Of a stretch of 64,000 bases of DNA, positions 33,462 through 44,931 are shown in pieces. How positions within the stretch are numbered: position 1 is the first letter of the stretch; each line of letters begins with the position of its first letter. The position numbers were made by a program, and so were the translations under genes. The stretch lies in contig JALMLS010000353.1 in the NCBI GenBank assembly GCA_038496445.1, positions 1-64,000 of the forward strand, written 5' to 3'. The notes under the pieces were generated by a model. That model made no database searches, had not been told where the DNA came from, and was given only the letters and a program-made list of their open reading frames with translations. Source of the DNA: Trichosphaerium sp. ATCC 40318. Taxonomy: Eukaryota > Discosea > Flabellinia > Trichosidae.

Positions 33462-34573
33462 TCAGTCAGTAGACGTATCGTTATTTTTAATCTCATTACG
33501 TTCTTCTAGTGGTATCCACCAACGCACAACATCTCCATCGATAGTTAGCGGCTTTACAATATGTTCTGCAGCAGGAAAGGATAGAGTTTCTGGTATTTCA
33601 TACTCGCGATTATTTTCCTTAAAAGCAACTCTAATATGATCTCTCACTGTCTTTGGTTCATCCCAATTTGTATGTGGTGTATCCTATTTAGAGCGTAAAC
33701 ATTATAATTACCATAGTCTTGTCTTTTTCTATAATACGTACACTAACAAGGTTCTTCCATGCAAATGAGTACTCAGGTTGAAACAAAATAAATGTAGAAT
33801 TAACACCATATCCATATCTTGAGTTATTTGATGGATAGCATGGCGCAAACGTGGTGAGAAAGAATGATTCTCTTCCATAGTCAAAGTACCTAAAATATTG
33901 TTAGTAATAACGTCTATACGAAAGGCGTAGGATGAGTATGAGTACCATTGTTTGTAGCCAACTGCTTTTCTATTTTTCATACAATTATACTTTTTCGGGT
34001 TATTATTCGCCAACACTGTTAAAACAATGCGAACTGTTTGACCCAATGCGTCAACTGTATCTCCGTACTGCTTTCCAATGGCTTCGAATACAAATCTGAA
34101 CGTTTTGTTAGAACTTAGCAACAGCAATGTAAAAACGTTACCCGTCCAAGTGTAGGCCTTTCCCTGCCTCTGTGAATAACGAGAACAAAGAAATGTTCGC
34201 TTTGGTGTTTTCTTCAAGTGATTTTGATGAATCCCATGGAAGACAGCCTGTTATGCGTTAGGAGCATCACATTAGATTGTTATGTACCCCATAGCTTTGC
34301 TTTAGACGCAAATATACATTGTGACTGTTTTTGGATCGGCTCAAAGTGTTTTATGGATGGCAAGGTTGTAGGGTCATAGGAGATGCTATTCAATAGCTTT
34401 TTAGCGTTTGGCTCTTGTTCTTTCATGTGTTTTCTAAAGTCACGCTGTAGTTTAACCATAAAGTTCTCATTCGCTTCCTCTATTGATATTTTCACGTTTG
34501 AACGCATCCAAGGTATTACCACAGTAAAAATAGCAATACATACTACCAATATAGTAATTAACCACTCCAGCAT
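33462..34573 (-). CDS. YqcI/YcgG-like protein with N-terminal transmembrane segment
   Basis: Exon 1 (34573 downward) encodes a membrane anchor (WLITILVVCIAIFTVVIPW). A 40-nt intron (GTACAT..AACAG) leads to the AVFHGIHQNH exon. An intron with TACTAAC near its 3' end restores KQWYFDYGRESFFLTTFAP, and a further GTACG intron leads to WDEPKTVRDHIRVAFKENNREYEIP and ..VVRWWIPLEE. The order of a Cys-containing segment (QCIFASKAK), FF..FAP..P.NSRYGYG and FILFQPEYSFAWKNL resembles the YqcI/YcgG family, which is mostly bacterial and of unknown function. Total length is about 300 residues. The family call rests on pattern memory only. Confidence 0.55.
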
Positions 34574-34737
34574 GCTTTACTTACGTGTAAACGGTACAAA
34601 ATGAAGGTTTTATTTGTTTTGCTGACGTCTCGTTTTCAACTAAAAGCAAATGTTAAACGTTTTTATTTTGTGAAGGAATTTGTCACATTACAAAAAAGTG
34701 GCCTGTGAGCTTTTAGCATAAAGCTAAGCCAAAAACA

Positions 34738-35343
34738 ATGTCGTACCTACTACCACATTTAAAATCAGGTTACGCTGTAGACCAAGCTATCTTAAAAGAA
34801 GAAGATAGAGTTGTAATAATTAGATTTGGACGAGATTGGTCCCCAGAATGCATGCAAATGGATGAAGTTCTTTACGCTATAGCGAACAAAGTAAAATTAA
34901 TGGCATGTATTCATTTGGTAGATATAGACGAGGTCCCAGACTTTAATAAGGTACGTGAAATGGCTTTGCCATTGGATTTTCTAAAACACTCTAATTTAAT
35001 TTATAACTCCGCCAAACGCGTCAAAACAACCTAAAAAAATTAATTTACGCCTCTGTACTAGTTAATTAGGCTTTTAAACGCTTTTTTGATTTTATTCCAT
35101 AGTTTAACGTCTGACTTGCTTTTCTAGATGTACGAACTTTATGATCCTGTTACAGTTATGTTCTTCTTTAGAAACAAGCATATTATGATCGATTTGGGTA
35201 CCGGTAACAATAACAAGATTAATTGGCCTCTTACAAACAAGAGTGAAATGATCGCTATTGTAGAGACTGTATACAGAGGTGCAAGAAAAGGCAGAGGTTT
35301 AGTAGTGTCTCCAAAAGACTACTCTACAAAATACAAGTACTAA
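34738..35343 (+). CDS. TXNL4A: Dim1/Dib1/TXNL4A, U5 snRNP thioredoxin-like protein
   Basis: Two exons (34738-34950 and 35128-35343) joined by a 177-nt intron with donor GTACGT and acceptor TTCTAG. The product (143 residues) starts MSYLLPHLKSGYAVDQAI, with IRFGRDWSPECMQMDEVL in place of a redox CxxC, then VDIDEVPDFNK, MYELYDPVTVMFFFRNKHIM and DLGTGNNNKINW, ending in YSTKYKY. These are diagnostic of the extremely conserved Dim1 protein of the U4/U6.U5 tri-snRNP, needed for pre-mRNA splicing. Full length, no anomalies. Confidence 0.97.
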
Positions 35344-35364
35344 AACGACCCCAAAACGACCCAC

Positions 35365-35386
35365 ACACGCGTCAAAAAACGCGTGT
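35365..35386 (+). repeat. Perfect 8-bp hairpin after the Dim1 gene
   Basis: ACACGCGT, loop CAAAAA, then ACGCGTGT, beginning 22 nt after the Dim1 stop. It is GC-rich against an AT-rich background and probably lies in the 3' UTR. Confidence 0.6.
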
Positions 35387-35400
35387 CAACCTCTGCAGCG

Positions 35401-36254
35401 CTTGAAGAACAAAAAGGGAAATAACGCGTTTAGCTCCTTTTTTTTCCACAAAAACAAGAGCAACCGAGCTTGTCCCTACTAAAGTCTCACGTGTAGAAAC
35501 ATTGTACAAAAAGTTTGATAATAAAAATACGTTTATAAACCCCTTAGTCCCAACCAAAAGGCATCCTAATAGGCGGTATACAGTCAATTAATACCGTCTT
35601 GATAAGGAACCACTGATTTGCTTAGGCTATAAAAGGAAAGTTGGTAAATACGCGCTTGAAACGCTTACATACATTACACTTAGTTCGTGAGTATTTGTAG
35701 AAAGATTAAGAAATACAATAGGTGAAATAGCAATATCACTTTCAAAACAAATAATGCTGGATTTGCTGCAGCCAAATCGGTGCCTTACAAAAGCGTCAAT
35801 AATAATCAACCAACTTACGGCAACAATAGGTTTTCAAAAGGAGTTACTACCGTTAAATCCATACGGAGCAGCGCAATTTGGATCAAGAGTTTGTTGTAGG
35901 CGCTAAATCCTTGTGGAATGATCCGGGTACGTTTTTTTGAGCTTTTCCTTTTTTTGGAAAGTGAACTATTTCTGGACCAACACGTGTGCTGTCAGTCATG
36001 ATATTTTGTATCGAATTGTAAATTAAGGTCTAAGTGTACGTGCTTTTTGGGCTAGTGATAAAGGAGGTGAACAAGAGGAGTTTTATTCACATGAATACTG
36101 GATGAAACATAACAGAAAATGGCTTCCTCTTTTTGTTGTGACTTCTCCTTCACTAGCATCTTACACCTCTTCTCTGGGCTCTGAATTGATGGTTAAAATA
36201 TGGGAAACATCACGTACAACTATATTAGAAAACTGGTTGACTACATACAAATAG
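35401..36254 (+). pseudogene. Unresolved gene or pseudogene with in-frame stops
   Basis: One frame runs from about 35401 to 35900 with protein-like content (for example RVETLYKKFDNKNTF, YKRKVGKYALETL and IGEIAISLSKQIMLDLLQ) but is interrupted by a TAA near 35587 and a TGA near 35690. I could not remove either with plausible introns. Downstream, an exon ending FVVGAKSLWNDPG joins through a 91-nt intron (35937-36027, donor GTACGT) to a clear terminal exon (VRAFWASDKGGEQEEFYSHEYWMKHNRKW .. ENWLTTYK, quoted in parts). The 3' part therefore looks real, while the 5' part is broken or has unusual introns. No family recognised. Confidence 0.4.
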
Positions 36255-36510
36255 GGAAGTACAAAAAACAAGGGAAAAGATAAGTGAGACTGTAACATAA
36301 ATTCATTAAAAAAAAGCAAAAACCAAAGTCAAGCGTGACTCTGGTATTTTTTACAAAAGTAGGCTTCTGGGTTACAAAGGTTTATTGTACAAATATTTGG
36401 TTAAAAAATTAAAAGCACCTTGTGATGCAATTCTACGATTGAGCGGAAAAATTTTGCTACTGCTATTTTTATCTTTTCTAAGAAAAACCCAGTTCAGCTT
36501 TATCACGTGA

Positions 36511-39268
36511 CTATGGTACTACACAGTAACATTCTTCTCCTCTGTATGTGACTCGTATAGTCTGTCCTGGGTATGTTACAAAACAATACCAACCACGTGC
36601 ACCACAAGTGTAGTCTATTCCATTATTGTGTTGTACGCAAACATCAGTTTCGCAGCTACAGTTAAAATCTTAGTAATGAATGGCAGAAAAACAATTCCAT
36701 GAGACGTACATGCAAGTACCATTCATTATTTTTGGGAATATACAAACACGTTCTTGGCTCATTGTCTAGATAATGATGAGTACACGGATGATATTGCTGA
36801 TAGGACGAGAAGAAGACATACAGGTGCTACAGTCGGAGGGTTTGTAGCAGGAGGAATGGTAGGTGCAAACGTTGGTGGAAGAGTTGGCGGTGCCATTGTT
36901 GTAGGAGGGTTTGTAGGAGGGAGTGTAGGTGGGTTTGTAGGTGGGAGTGTAGGTGGGTTTGTAGGTGGGTTTGTAGGCGGGTTTGTAGGTGGGAGTGTAG
37001 GTGGGAGTGTAGGTGGGTTTGTAGGCGGGTTTGTAGGAGCAAGTGTTGTTGGTGAAAGAGTTGTGGGTGGAATTGATGGAGGCATAGTTGGAGGTTGCGT
37101 TGGGGACATTGTTGGTGGGAATATAGTTGGCGCTAGTGTTGTAGGAGCGAGTGTCGTTGGAGGTAGAGTTGTTGGATGAACTGTTGGTGCCATTGTTGTA
37201 GGTGGGTTAGTTGTAGGTTGGAGAGTAGGTGGAAGTGTTGGAGGGTTTGTAGGAGGGTTAGTAGGAGGAATCGTTGTTGGTGGCATTGTTGTTGGTGCCC
37301 TTGTAGTTGGTGGGTTTGTTGTTGGCGCCAGTGTTGGTGGGTTGGTAGTAGGTGCTCTAGTAGTAGGCTGTAAAGTCGTAGGAGGTAACGTTGTTGGCGG
37401 TCTCGTTGTGGGTGGATTTGTAGTTGGCGCAAGTGTTGTTGGTGATAACGTCGTTGGAGCTAACGTTGTTGGTGCCATTGTTGTTGGTGGGTTTGTAGTC
37501 GGTGCCAGTGTTGTTGGTGGTCTTGTGGTTGGAGCTCTCGTTGTTGGAGGTAAGGTTGTAGGTGCCATTGTTGTTGGAGGTAAGGTTGTAGGTGGTAAGG
37601 TTGTAGGTGGAAGTGTAGTCGGAGGTTGCGTTGTCGGAGGCGTTGTTGTAGGCGGTAGTGTAGTTGGCGCTAGAGTTGTTGGTGGCAACGTTGTTGGTGG
37701 ATTGGTAGTTGGCGGTTCTGTAGTCGGAGGCGCTGTCGTTGGTGGTGATGTTGTAGGAGATGTTGTGGTAGGAGGTAGTGTTGTTGGTGGTAATTGTATA
37801 GTCAAATTAGAAGGTATAGGAGGCATACAGAAACTATCGTCATTCGCTGCAACACTAAAAACCAGAAAGTTAGTTTCGCTTTTTTTTTTGTAGTTTTTTT
37901 TCAACTTTTGTTGCGATTGAAAAGTACTTGCCGGTTGATGTTCTCATTAGATTTGAACATTGCTCCTGTATTAAATACTGTTACATCTGCCCACAAATCA
38001 CCTGTTTCTCCAACACCTACTATATCGACCATGTAAGAGCACCCCTACGTAACACGTGTTAGTAAAAAAATTATCGTTTCTTGACAAGTCGTACAATACG
38101 TTCTTGTTCGTCTAAAGTGGCGTTCACTCTGAATACGTTGTCGGCTATCAAATGAGGCTCCGCTGGTCTTATTACGTTAAAGGAACCGTTTGTTATCTGG
38201 CACAAGCCACTATTAGGAATAATCTCGCCAATGCTCGGAGGGAATGGGAACGCAATGTTAATTGGTTCAGTGGTAGCTGGAACGCTATCAAAGTTTTCAC
38301 AAAAAATCATAACACCAATCATTGAACCTTTGTTTTTTTCGAATTGTTAGTACTCGGAAGGCTCAAGAGGGTTATTTAATGACTCACCTATTGATAAAAA
38401 TCTATTACCAAGAGTATCGATCACGTGCCAACATGAGATACGCGGTGAAGCGCATGTGAACGATATTTCAATATCCAAACTTGGTACGTTTGCAGAAGCA
38501 AGTTCAAGCTCTAAGCCTGTTATACCATCATAGCTTTCACCGCCCAAGAAAGGTAGACACAGGTAAACACCAGCACTTCGTCGAACTTCAACAAAAAGTT
38601 GAAGTGTAGAGCATAGACTTCTGCCTCCAGTTATACCACATACTGAGATATCAGCTTCTTTATCAGCTTCTATTATCTTTACCATCCAGCAATCTGTTAA
38701 CAAAAAAATTTGATTAGATCAACAAAGCGAACAAGCTACAGTCGCATTTTCTCAAACTACTACCCCCATCCCATGGAAAGCTCTTGCGCGCCTTGCCTTG
38801 TTGCTTGCAACCGTTGTTTCGCAGGAAGGGGATAGGAAAAGTTTTTCTCAACAATTTAGCACGTGCTACGTTTAGTTTTTTTTGGGTTGAGCGAAAAAGC
38901 TACTTACCTGCACCATTTGCTGTATAATTTTGTGGCGTAAAAGGACCATACGATACTGTACAACGACCATGAAGACCAGTATCGGAGTTCAAAGAGAAAC
39001 TAGCAATATCGCCTTCTCCTGTTGGTGTAATAATACAAGTTACTGCTTTAGCATTTGAACCACTCATTTTCTCTGCTTCAAGCGTTCTTTGAGGGCCTAT
39101 AAAGGATCCATCTGCTGGAATAATATCACTCTCCGGGACGCCTATAATGCTCGTAGATACGCGTTGTGGTGTTGTAAATCTGTCAATTACAGCAGAGTTT
39201 GTTATTTGTCCCGCAATTAAAGATACGAATAAGGTAAAGATAAAACTGCACGTGATAGCTCTGGTCAT
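36511..39268 (-). CDS. Secreted multidomain protein with long Pro/Thr linker (paralogue A)
   Basis: It starts with a signal peptide (MTRAITCSFIFTLFVSLIAG). Exons give an N-terminal domain (DGSFIGPQRTLEAEK, CTVSYGPF), a second domain (DCWMVKIIEAD .. ISCWHVIDTLGN), a third (GSMIGVMIFCENFDS), a fourth (GCSYMVDIVGVGETGDLWADVTV), a ~320-residue linker of PPTTLPPTT units, and a C-terminal Cys-rich domain (CETDVCVQH, CGARGWYCFVTYPGQTIRVTYRG, then ECYCVVP). Introns use GTAAG, GTGAG and GTACG donors and were checked by matching paralogue B (40753-42907) domain by domain. The four N-terminal domains look like beta-rich ectodomains, and the linker is probably heavily O-glycosylated. Family unknown; likely a cell-surface or wall protein. 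Confidence 0.8.
36830..37800 (-). repeat. Pro/Thr-coding low-complexity repeat
   Basis: Degenerate 12-15 bp units encode PPTT, LPPTT, NPPT and APTT. The complementary strand reads as long Gly/Val-rich ORFs, which are shadows. Confidence 0.85.
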
Positions 39269-39718
39269 TGTTTCTTTTTCTTGTAGAGTTAATTAGATAT
39301 CAACTCACCTTAAAAACAAATAATCGGAAGTACTGCGTTGGTCACGCGCCTTCTTTATACGTGTAAAATGTACGTAAACATTTAATTTACTCTTCATCTC
39401 CATTTCATCTCCGGCGGATTGATAACGTACTCCATAATAATGGCTACACGGTAAAGCGACACTAGTTTTCTATTTTTCTGAAATACTGACAAAACGGGTC
39501 ACTGTCACATGACTATGCAATGAGCCAGCAAGCTATATGGGGATAAGGCACCACCAAAAAATTAGGGCAAAACAAAGTTCAAATCCGCGGGAAGGTAAGG
39601 TAAACACATTCTTGCACTCATTCTACAGAGCATGGTTTAGCTCGTAGGTCTAAAATGCTACCTGGCGCAGCTATATTAGGATATTTTACTGCAAAGTCAA
39701 AGTGTATCCAAAACAACG
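39269..39718. other. Divergent promoter region between paralogue A and the RRM-like gene
   Basis: A 450-bp AT-rich gap between two divergent genes. No exon, repeat or RNA structure recognised. Confidence 0.35.
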
Positions 39719-40630
39719 ATGCAAGAGGACTCAAAGAACGGCTTAGTGTTTGACTTGGATCCTATACTTAAACTAGGACCACCTGAGAGTATTTTTGGAC
39801 TTCCTACTGTACAAAAGCTCCCAACGAGTACAGCAGAGCCTGATTGTATAAGAGAAGGCGTTCAGACATCGTTTACATGGAAAAATGCCGTTAATGTTTC
39901 ACCAATTTCAACAACACCTGCAAAAAGGCACGTGCGGTTAAAGGGTGCGTAGGGTAAATAGATAAACGGTTAAATAAGTTCACAAGCAGGTATGTACCGT
40001 AACGAAGTGCTATTATCCCTAGATGACGAGTATAAAGAATATAGAGAATATGTTGAGTACTATGATGAAAAAACAATGATTATATCATTTAGTGATGCTG
40101 ATAAAGCTGAAAAGATAGCCCTATTATGGGCGAGCAACCTTTTGAATATCGAAACGACACCAGCACGTGATTTACTTATTTTTTAACAAGTCACTTCTCA
40201 TTCAATACAATAGCCCACTAGGAAACTGAGAGTATTTCATACAAAAGATGACGTAAAGGCTTATGAAGTTGGAGAGTATTTGAGACCGTATGGGTGTAAC
40301 AGAGAGCCTATTATTATCCATCATAAAGTATACGGCAAGGGTTTTTTGGTAACTTTCAATACAGAAAGAGAAGCTACAGATGCTTTTTACCTGTTAAACG
40401 ATAAATGTCATGCGTTCAACAACAAGTCTTATGCTTGCCCTTGTAAGGATGCAAGTTTCTGTTTATGTCCTCCTCAGCGCCGTATCAATCCTCATTTGAT
40501 TGTAGTGTATGGGTATCAGAATAATAGAAAAAGATATAGGACTTATATCCAAAGACCTAGAAACAATAATAGAAATAAACGACAACATGTTCAGCGTAGG
40601 CGCAATGGATTTAAAAGATATAATCAGTAA
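39719..40630 (+). CDS. RRM-like protein with Arg/Asn-rich tail, function unknown
   Basis: Three exons. Exon 1 starts MQEDSKNGLVFDLDPILKLG. A GTGCG intron ending AAGCAG (39991) gives RLKGMYRNEVLLSLDDEY. Exon 2 contains EKTMIISFSDADKAEKIALLWASNLL and exon 3 contains KVYGKGFLVTFNTEREATDAFYLLND. Both have the beta-strand then acidic-helix pattern of the second half of an RRM, so two degenerate RRM-like domains are likely. The C-terminus (~40 residues) is rich in Arg, Asn and Tyr (RRRNGFKRYNQ), fitting RNA binding. A Cys-rich loop (CPCKDASFCLCPP) lies before the tail. The exon 2-3 junction near 40164-40227 does not resolve in phase with obvious sites. Confidence 0.55.
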
Positions 40631-40752
40631 TAAATAGAGTTTTATGTATTAAAAATTTCTGGTTTTATTTGTGCGACACGTGTAAGATGCACTAGGAACG
40701 TTGTTTGGGTTTTTTTTTTTTTCACCCATTGTTCTTTTACTTTTTTTTTGTT

Positions 40753-42907
40753 TTAAATAGTACAATAGCATTCTTGACCTCTATATGTTACTCGTATAGT
40801 ACGTCCAGTAGCTGTAATAAAACAATACCATCCACGTGCGCCACATTGGTAATCTACATTATTGGGATGCTTCACGCAAATGTCTGTTTCGCATCTAAAA
40901 AGCAATCAGTGAAAAAACCGGTTTAAAAAACAATGTCTGCGCAAACACAAAACGGAACGTACATACATTGCCCATTCATTATCTTGGGAGACACACAAAC
41001 CTTGTTCCTCTAAATAGAAACTATTAAAAATCTCGGCTTTTAACACAAATTATTAAACGTACAACAGGAACAGGTGGTGACGTTGGTGCTAGTGTTGGTG
41101 GATTTGTTGTCGGCGCATTTGTTGCTGGCGTTAAGGTTGGTGGTAGTGTGGTTGGTACCAGTGTCGTGGGAGATAATGTAGTTGGGGGTGCCGTTGGTGG
41201 TGGTGTTGTTGGTGAAAGAGTAGTTGGTGGAAGAGTAGTTGGTTGTAGCGTTGTAGGAGCTACAGTTGGTGGATTTGTTGTGGGTGCATTTGTTGTTGGT
41301 GGTAGAGTAGTTGGTGGAGGGTTTGTAGGTGGTATTGTTGTAGGTGGTAATGTACTCGGAGGAGAGGTACTTGGTGAACTTTGTACGAATATTACAGCAG
41401 GATCTGGAGGGTTGCAGAACTCTTCGTTTAATAAAACACTTAAGTAGATATGTGATAAGTTTGAAGCCAATTAAGACGTTATGTACCGATTGGCCCCATT
41501 ATGGGAGTTAAGAGTCAATCCAGAACTTTGCACGTTTACATCTGCCCATAAATTGCCAGACGAACCACCTCCTGTCAATGAAACCAAAAACGAACAACCC
41601 TAATGCAAGTAAGGATTGATATAATCTTTTGTTTCTTTAAAATTACAATCTCGTACTATTCTTTCGCCTTCAGGTAGAGATATATCATTCACGACAAAAG
41701 TATTATTTTCTATAAAAGCCTATTTTGGTTAAAAAAAGGACGGAGTGGTTGTACGTAAGATGGAAAAGAAATTAATTAATTCCAAAGTAAATTAAAAAAC
41801 TAGAACAAAACCTACGTACATTTGAAAAAGGATCACATATGACACTGTCGGTCATTATACTTCCGGTAGTTACGGGAAAATCAAATCTTATATCAACCAC
41901 TTCTGTTGTTGATGGAAGAGACTCATAATTCTCACAAAAAACCATAACACCAATAAGGTTTCCTATTTCATTTTTGGTTAATTACGGAAACAAAGCAGTT
42001 TTTTCTTTTTGAATTTTGAACTCATGCTTACCGACATTGAGTCCTTCATTTCCCATGGTGTCTATTATATGCCAACAAGATACACGAGGTGTGAAACAAA
42101 TGTAATTTATATTTATATCCAAGTTAGCTTGCTCTCCTTCTAACGTAACTTCAAGATTTGTTATGGCCGTATATTCCGATAAAGCGCCAACAAACGGTAT
42201 ACATATATCAACGCCAGGACTATCTGGAGTTATTCTAACAATCCGAACAGGTATAAGGAAAGTAGAACAAAGAGGAGCTCCACCATCTGAAGAAGCACAA
42301 ATAGTAATTCGACCTCTGTTGTCAGATTCTAAAATTTTTACTAGCCAACAATCTAACGCGTTAAAAACATTAGTCCATATCACGTGATTACCTCATACAC
42401 AAAAAAGGTTTGGTCACGTGATCGTTTTTCTAAATCTTGCCTTTAAAACAAAAAAAAATATGATTCAGATGTGAAACATGTTATGACCATATTAATCACG
42501 TGCGTTTTTGAAATAAGGCAAAAAATTATTTGGTTTTTTGACGTACTTGCGCCTAAAAAAGTAAAGTCGAATGCGTCGAAAGGTCCATAGTTTGCTATAC
42601 AAGTGCCAAGTACGCCAACATTTGCACTATGAGAAAAACTTCCAACAGTGTTTAATCCAGGGTTAACTATAGCACACGTTATGCCTAGGCTCCCTTGAGT
42701 GACCTCCGCTGATAAATTTCTATTTAGTCCTATAAACGACCCATCTGTATCAATTGAACTCATGACAACCTCCCCAGGGTTCATTGCGCTTATTGTTTGA
42801 GGTACTCTTGTAAATAAATCTATACCGGGTGGTATTGACGCTCGTGCATGTACGAGCGACAATAATACAGCCGCATAAGTTATTATCAACAGAGCGGCGC
42901 GATACAT
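40753..42907 (-). CDS. Secreted multidomain protein with short Pro/Thr linker (paralogue B)
   Basis: It has the same architecture as paralogue A: signal peptide (MYRAALLIITYAAVLLSLVHA; this start is preferred over an upstream ATG because it places the hydrophobic core correctly), then DGSFIGLNRNLSAEV, CIANYGPF, CWLVKILESD .. VSCWHIIDTMGN, NLIGVMVFCENYES, GCSFLVSLTGGGSSGNLWADVNV, a ~110-residue PPTT linker, and a C-terminal domain (VCVSPKIMNGQC, CETDICVKH, CGARGWYCFITATGRTIRVTYRG). The last intron uses donor GTACG after CAATGTAT, giving NGQCICETD as in paralogue A. The two genes are same-strand paralogues with the RRM-like gene between them. Role unknown; probably an extracellular matrix or adhesive protein. 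Confidence 0.8.
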
Positions 42908-43572
42908 GATTGGGTGCCTGAAAAACAATGAAAAATGTGAAAAACGAGCTCGTTTTGTATTGAAAAACACTGATAGAATCAAACACGTGCTTCTTGATTT
43001 GCGCTTGCTTTATAGCAATTCTACACCCACAAAAATCTCGTTAAGATACAAAGTACTGCTAGAAAAGTAGCTGATGTTCCTTATTCTCTATCAACCGATA
43101 TTTATCAACGTGTTAGTTACCATAAAACGAAAAAAGACTAGTCATTGTGTGTTTTTATCGGCGTTTACACCGGAGTCACACAATCTCGGTTGTTCACTCT
43201 GTACTTTTCTGTTGTACTCCAATACAATAACAACTTTATAATGCGAAATGTAAGTCTCACAAAGCTTGAAGCCTTTGTACCAAACTCTCGCTTTCATTTG
43301 ATATGTTAAAGCAACAGCTATTAACGTTGATGATAAGTAAAACAACGCGATTTTATCATCTGTATCTGGAATAAACTTAAGCTTAATGTCACGAGGCAAA
43401 TTATTGTACCATCATCTGGTGGCATCTAAAGCCAAGCCAATCACGCCTTGAACATTGAAAGTTTTTTGACAGTGTCGTAGTCTTCTACAATTATGTTTCA
43501 AAGTTCACAACACGCTCATTTCTTGTCCACAGCTCAAGTGTAGCATCAAAATGTTTGGTTTTATTGTTCGTT

Positions 43573-44665
43573 TTAAGACATTGGAATCATCACAATTTCT
43601 TTGTATGCTGATCTTTTGGTGAGACGTTCATACCATGCCTCTACATGCGGAAGAGATGGTCTTTTAATATCAATATTAAAATAACGGTGAGCCCATACAC
43701 CAGTTGGTATATCAGCAACAGTGAAGTCGTTCCCAGCTAGAAAGTCACTTTTTTGTTCTGTAAGACAACCTTGAATATCAACAATAAGTAGCTGTATTTG
43801 AACATTACATAGACGTAAGGCTCAAATATAAGTATTAAAGTACCTTCAACAATAGAAAGCATGTCATTAACCTTGTCTGTTAGATTGGTGATGAGAGCTG
43901 GATCCCTAAAATACATTATCTTTTTTTTGTCAAATAGGATAGCGGAAAAAAATCAAACATGTTCGAAACAATTCTAAGTCTGTTCTTAAAAAAGTGAGCC
44001 TTCGATACACTAAAAACGTGCTCTTACAAATCATTGAGATGTATTTCAATTGGTTTGTCGTTCTAGAGTTTGTACTGCTCCAAGGAAAAGATGTCTTTTC
44101 GTATTCTCAAAAATAGTAGAATTTCACATAAAGATTACTTTAAATAGCAAGCGCAGTCTGAGTAGGAGTACCTGTCTTCCTTTGCAACACGAACAAACTG
44201 TTTAAATAAAGGGGACAACGAACTTTGAAACGCGAAATGCCTTGAGAGGATGTGAGTTCAACGTTTTTGTTAAACGAGTGATTGACTTACCAATCCATCC
44301 ACTTTTCTACGTTTGCCGCGTTTTTAGCATCAGTTGGGTACAGCTGTAGAGCCTCTTTCTGATATTTACGAGCCAGATACCGTACAATAGTGTTAGACTC
44401 CCATAACAAGAATCCATCATCGTCTATTGTTGGCACAGTGCCGTTTGGATTCATTGAGAGGTATTTTGGGTTGTCTTTGTTCAGAGCGTTGTTATGACCG
44501 GCGTCTACGCGTTTATAATCTACTTTGAGCTCTTTGAGAACCTTTTTCAGCGTTAACGTCAGTTATCTTTCGTTATGTTAGATTGCTTACCCAAAGTACT
44601 TTATGGACGTTCGCAGAGTTGTTGCGTCCATACACAGTGAGTCCGCTTTTCATAACACGAGACAT
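43573..44665 (-). CDS. Glutathione S-transferase
   Basis: The N-terminal thioredoxin-like domain reads LTVYGRNNSANVHKVLW, then VDAGHNNALNKDNPKYLSMNPNGTVPTIDDDGF and LLWESNTIVRYLARKY, with the G-site elements NPNGTVP and WESNTI. The C-terminal helical domain includes FLAGNDFTVADIPTGVWAHRYF and a conserved ending before the stop. The start MSRVMKSGLTVYG is taken at 44665; MKSG is a possible alternative. Length is about 215 residues. The intron around 43908-44291 is long for this window (about 385 nt) and holds only AT-rich sequence. GSTs conjugate glutathione to electrophiles; the class appears theta/bacterial-like, with a Ser/Asn-type active site in place of Tyr. Confidence 0.9.
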
Positions 44666-44931
44666 GTGATCAACAATTCTAATGAAAATTCTTGGCACAC
44701 AAGAAAATCCAAAAAAGTCAACGAAATGATGTGTTAGGGATAGAATGGTTCACGTTACAATAGTACATAATATTTAGCGAAAAACTTGACAAACCACGTG
44801 ATCGTTAGTAACAAAACGAGTTTATAAACGTGACACATGCCTGATAACGTACACCTTCTGAAAGTTCGTGGATTTAAGATTCTGTCGCACCACTAGAAGC
44901 AAGGGAAAGAGTGTTTGGTTTTTTTTGCTGT

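Noticed and set aside
36754-37893. Plus-strand Gly/Val-rich ORFs (also 41148-41447) that look like glycine-rich proteins
   Set aside because: They are exact antisense shadows of the Pro/Thr linkers of the two secreted paralogues and have no starts, signal peptides or flanking exons of their own.
39480-39620. tRNA-like GTTCAAATC box near 39578
   Set aside because: No matching acceptor stem, D-arm or anticodon arm could be drawn.
43142-43399. Minus-strand 85-residue ORF (RDIKLKFIPDTDDKIALF)
   Set aside because: Somewhat protein-like, but it has no ATG, a TGA lies just upstream (R-stop-WYNNLPRD), and no acceptor fits; at best a gene remnant.
44020-44290. Extra exon inside the long GST intron
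   Set aside because: No open segment with suitable phase; the GST fold is complete without it.
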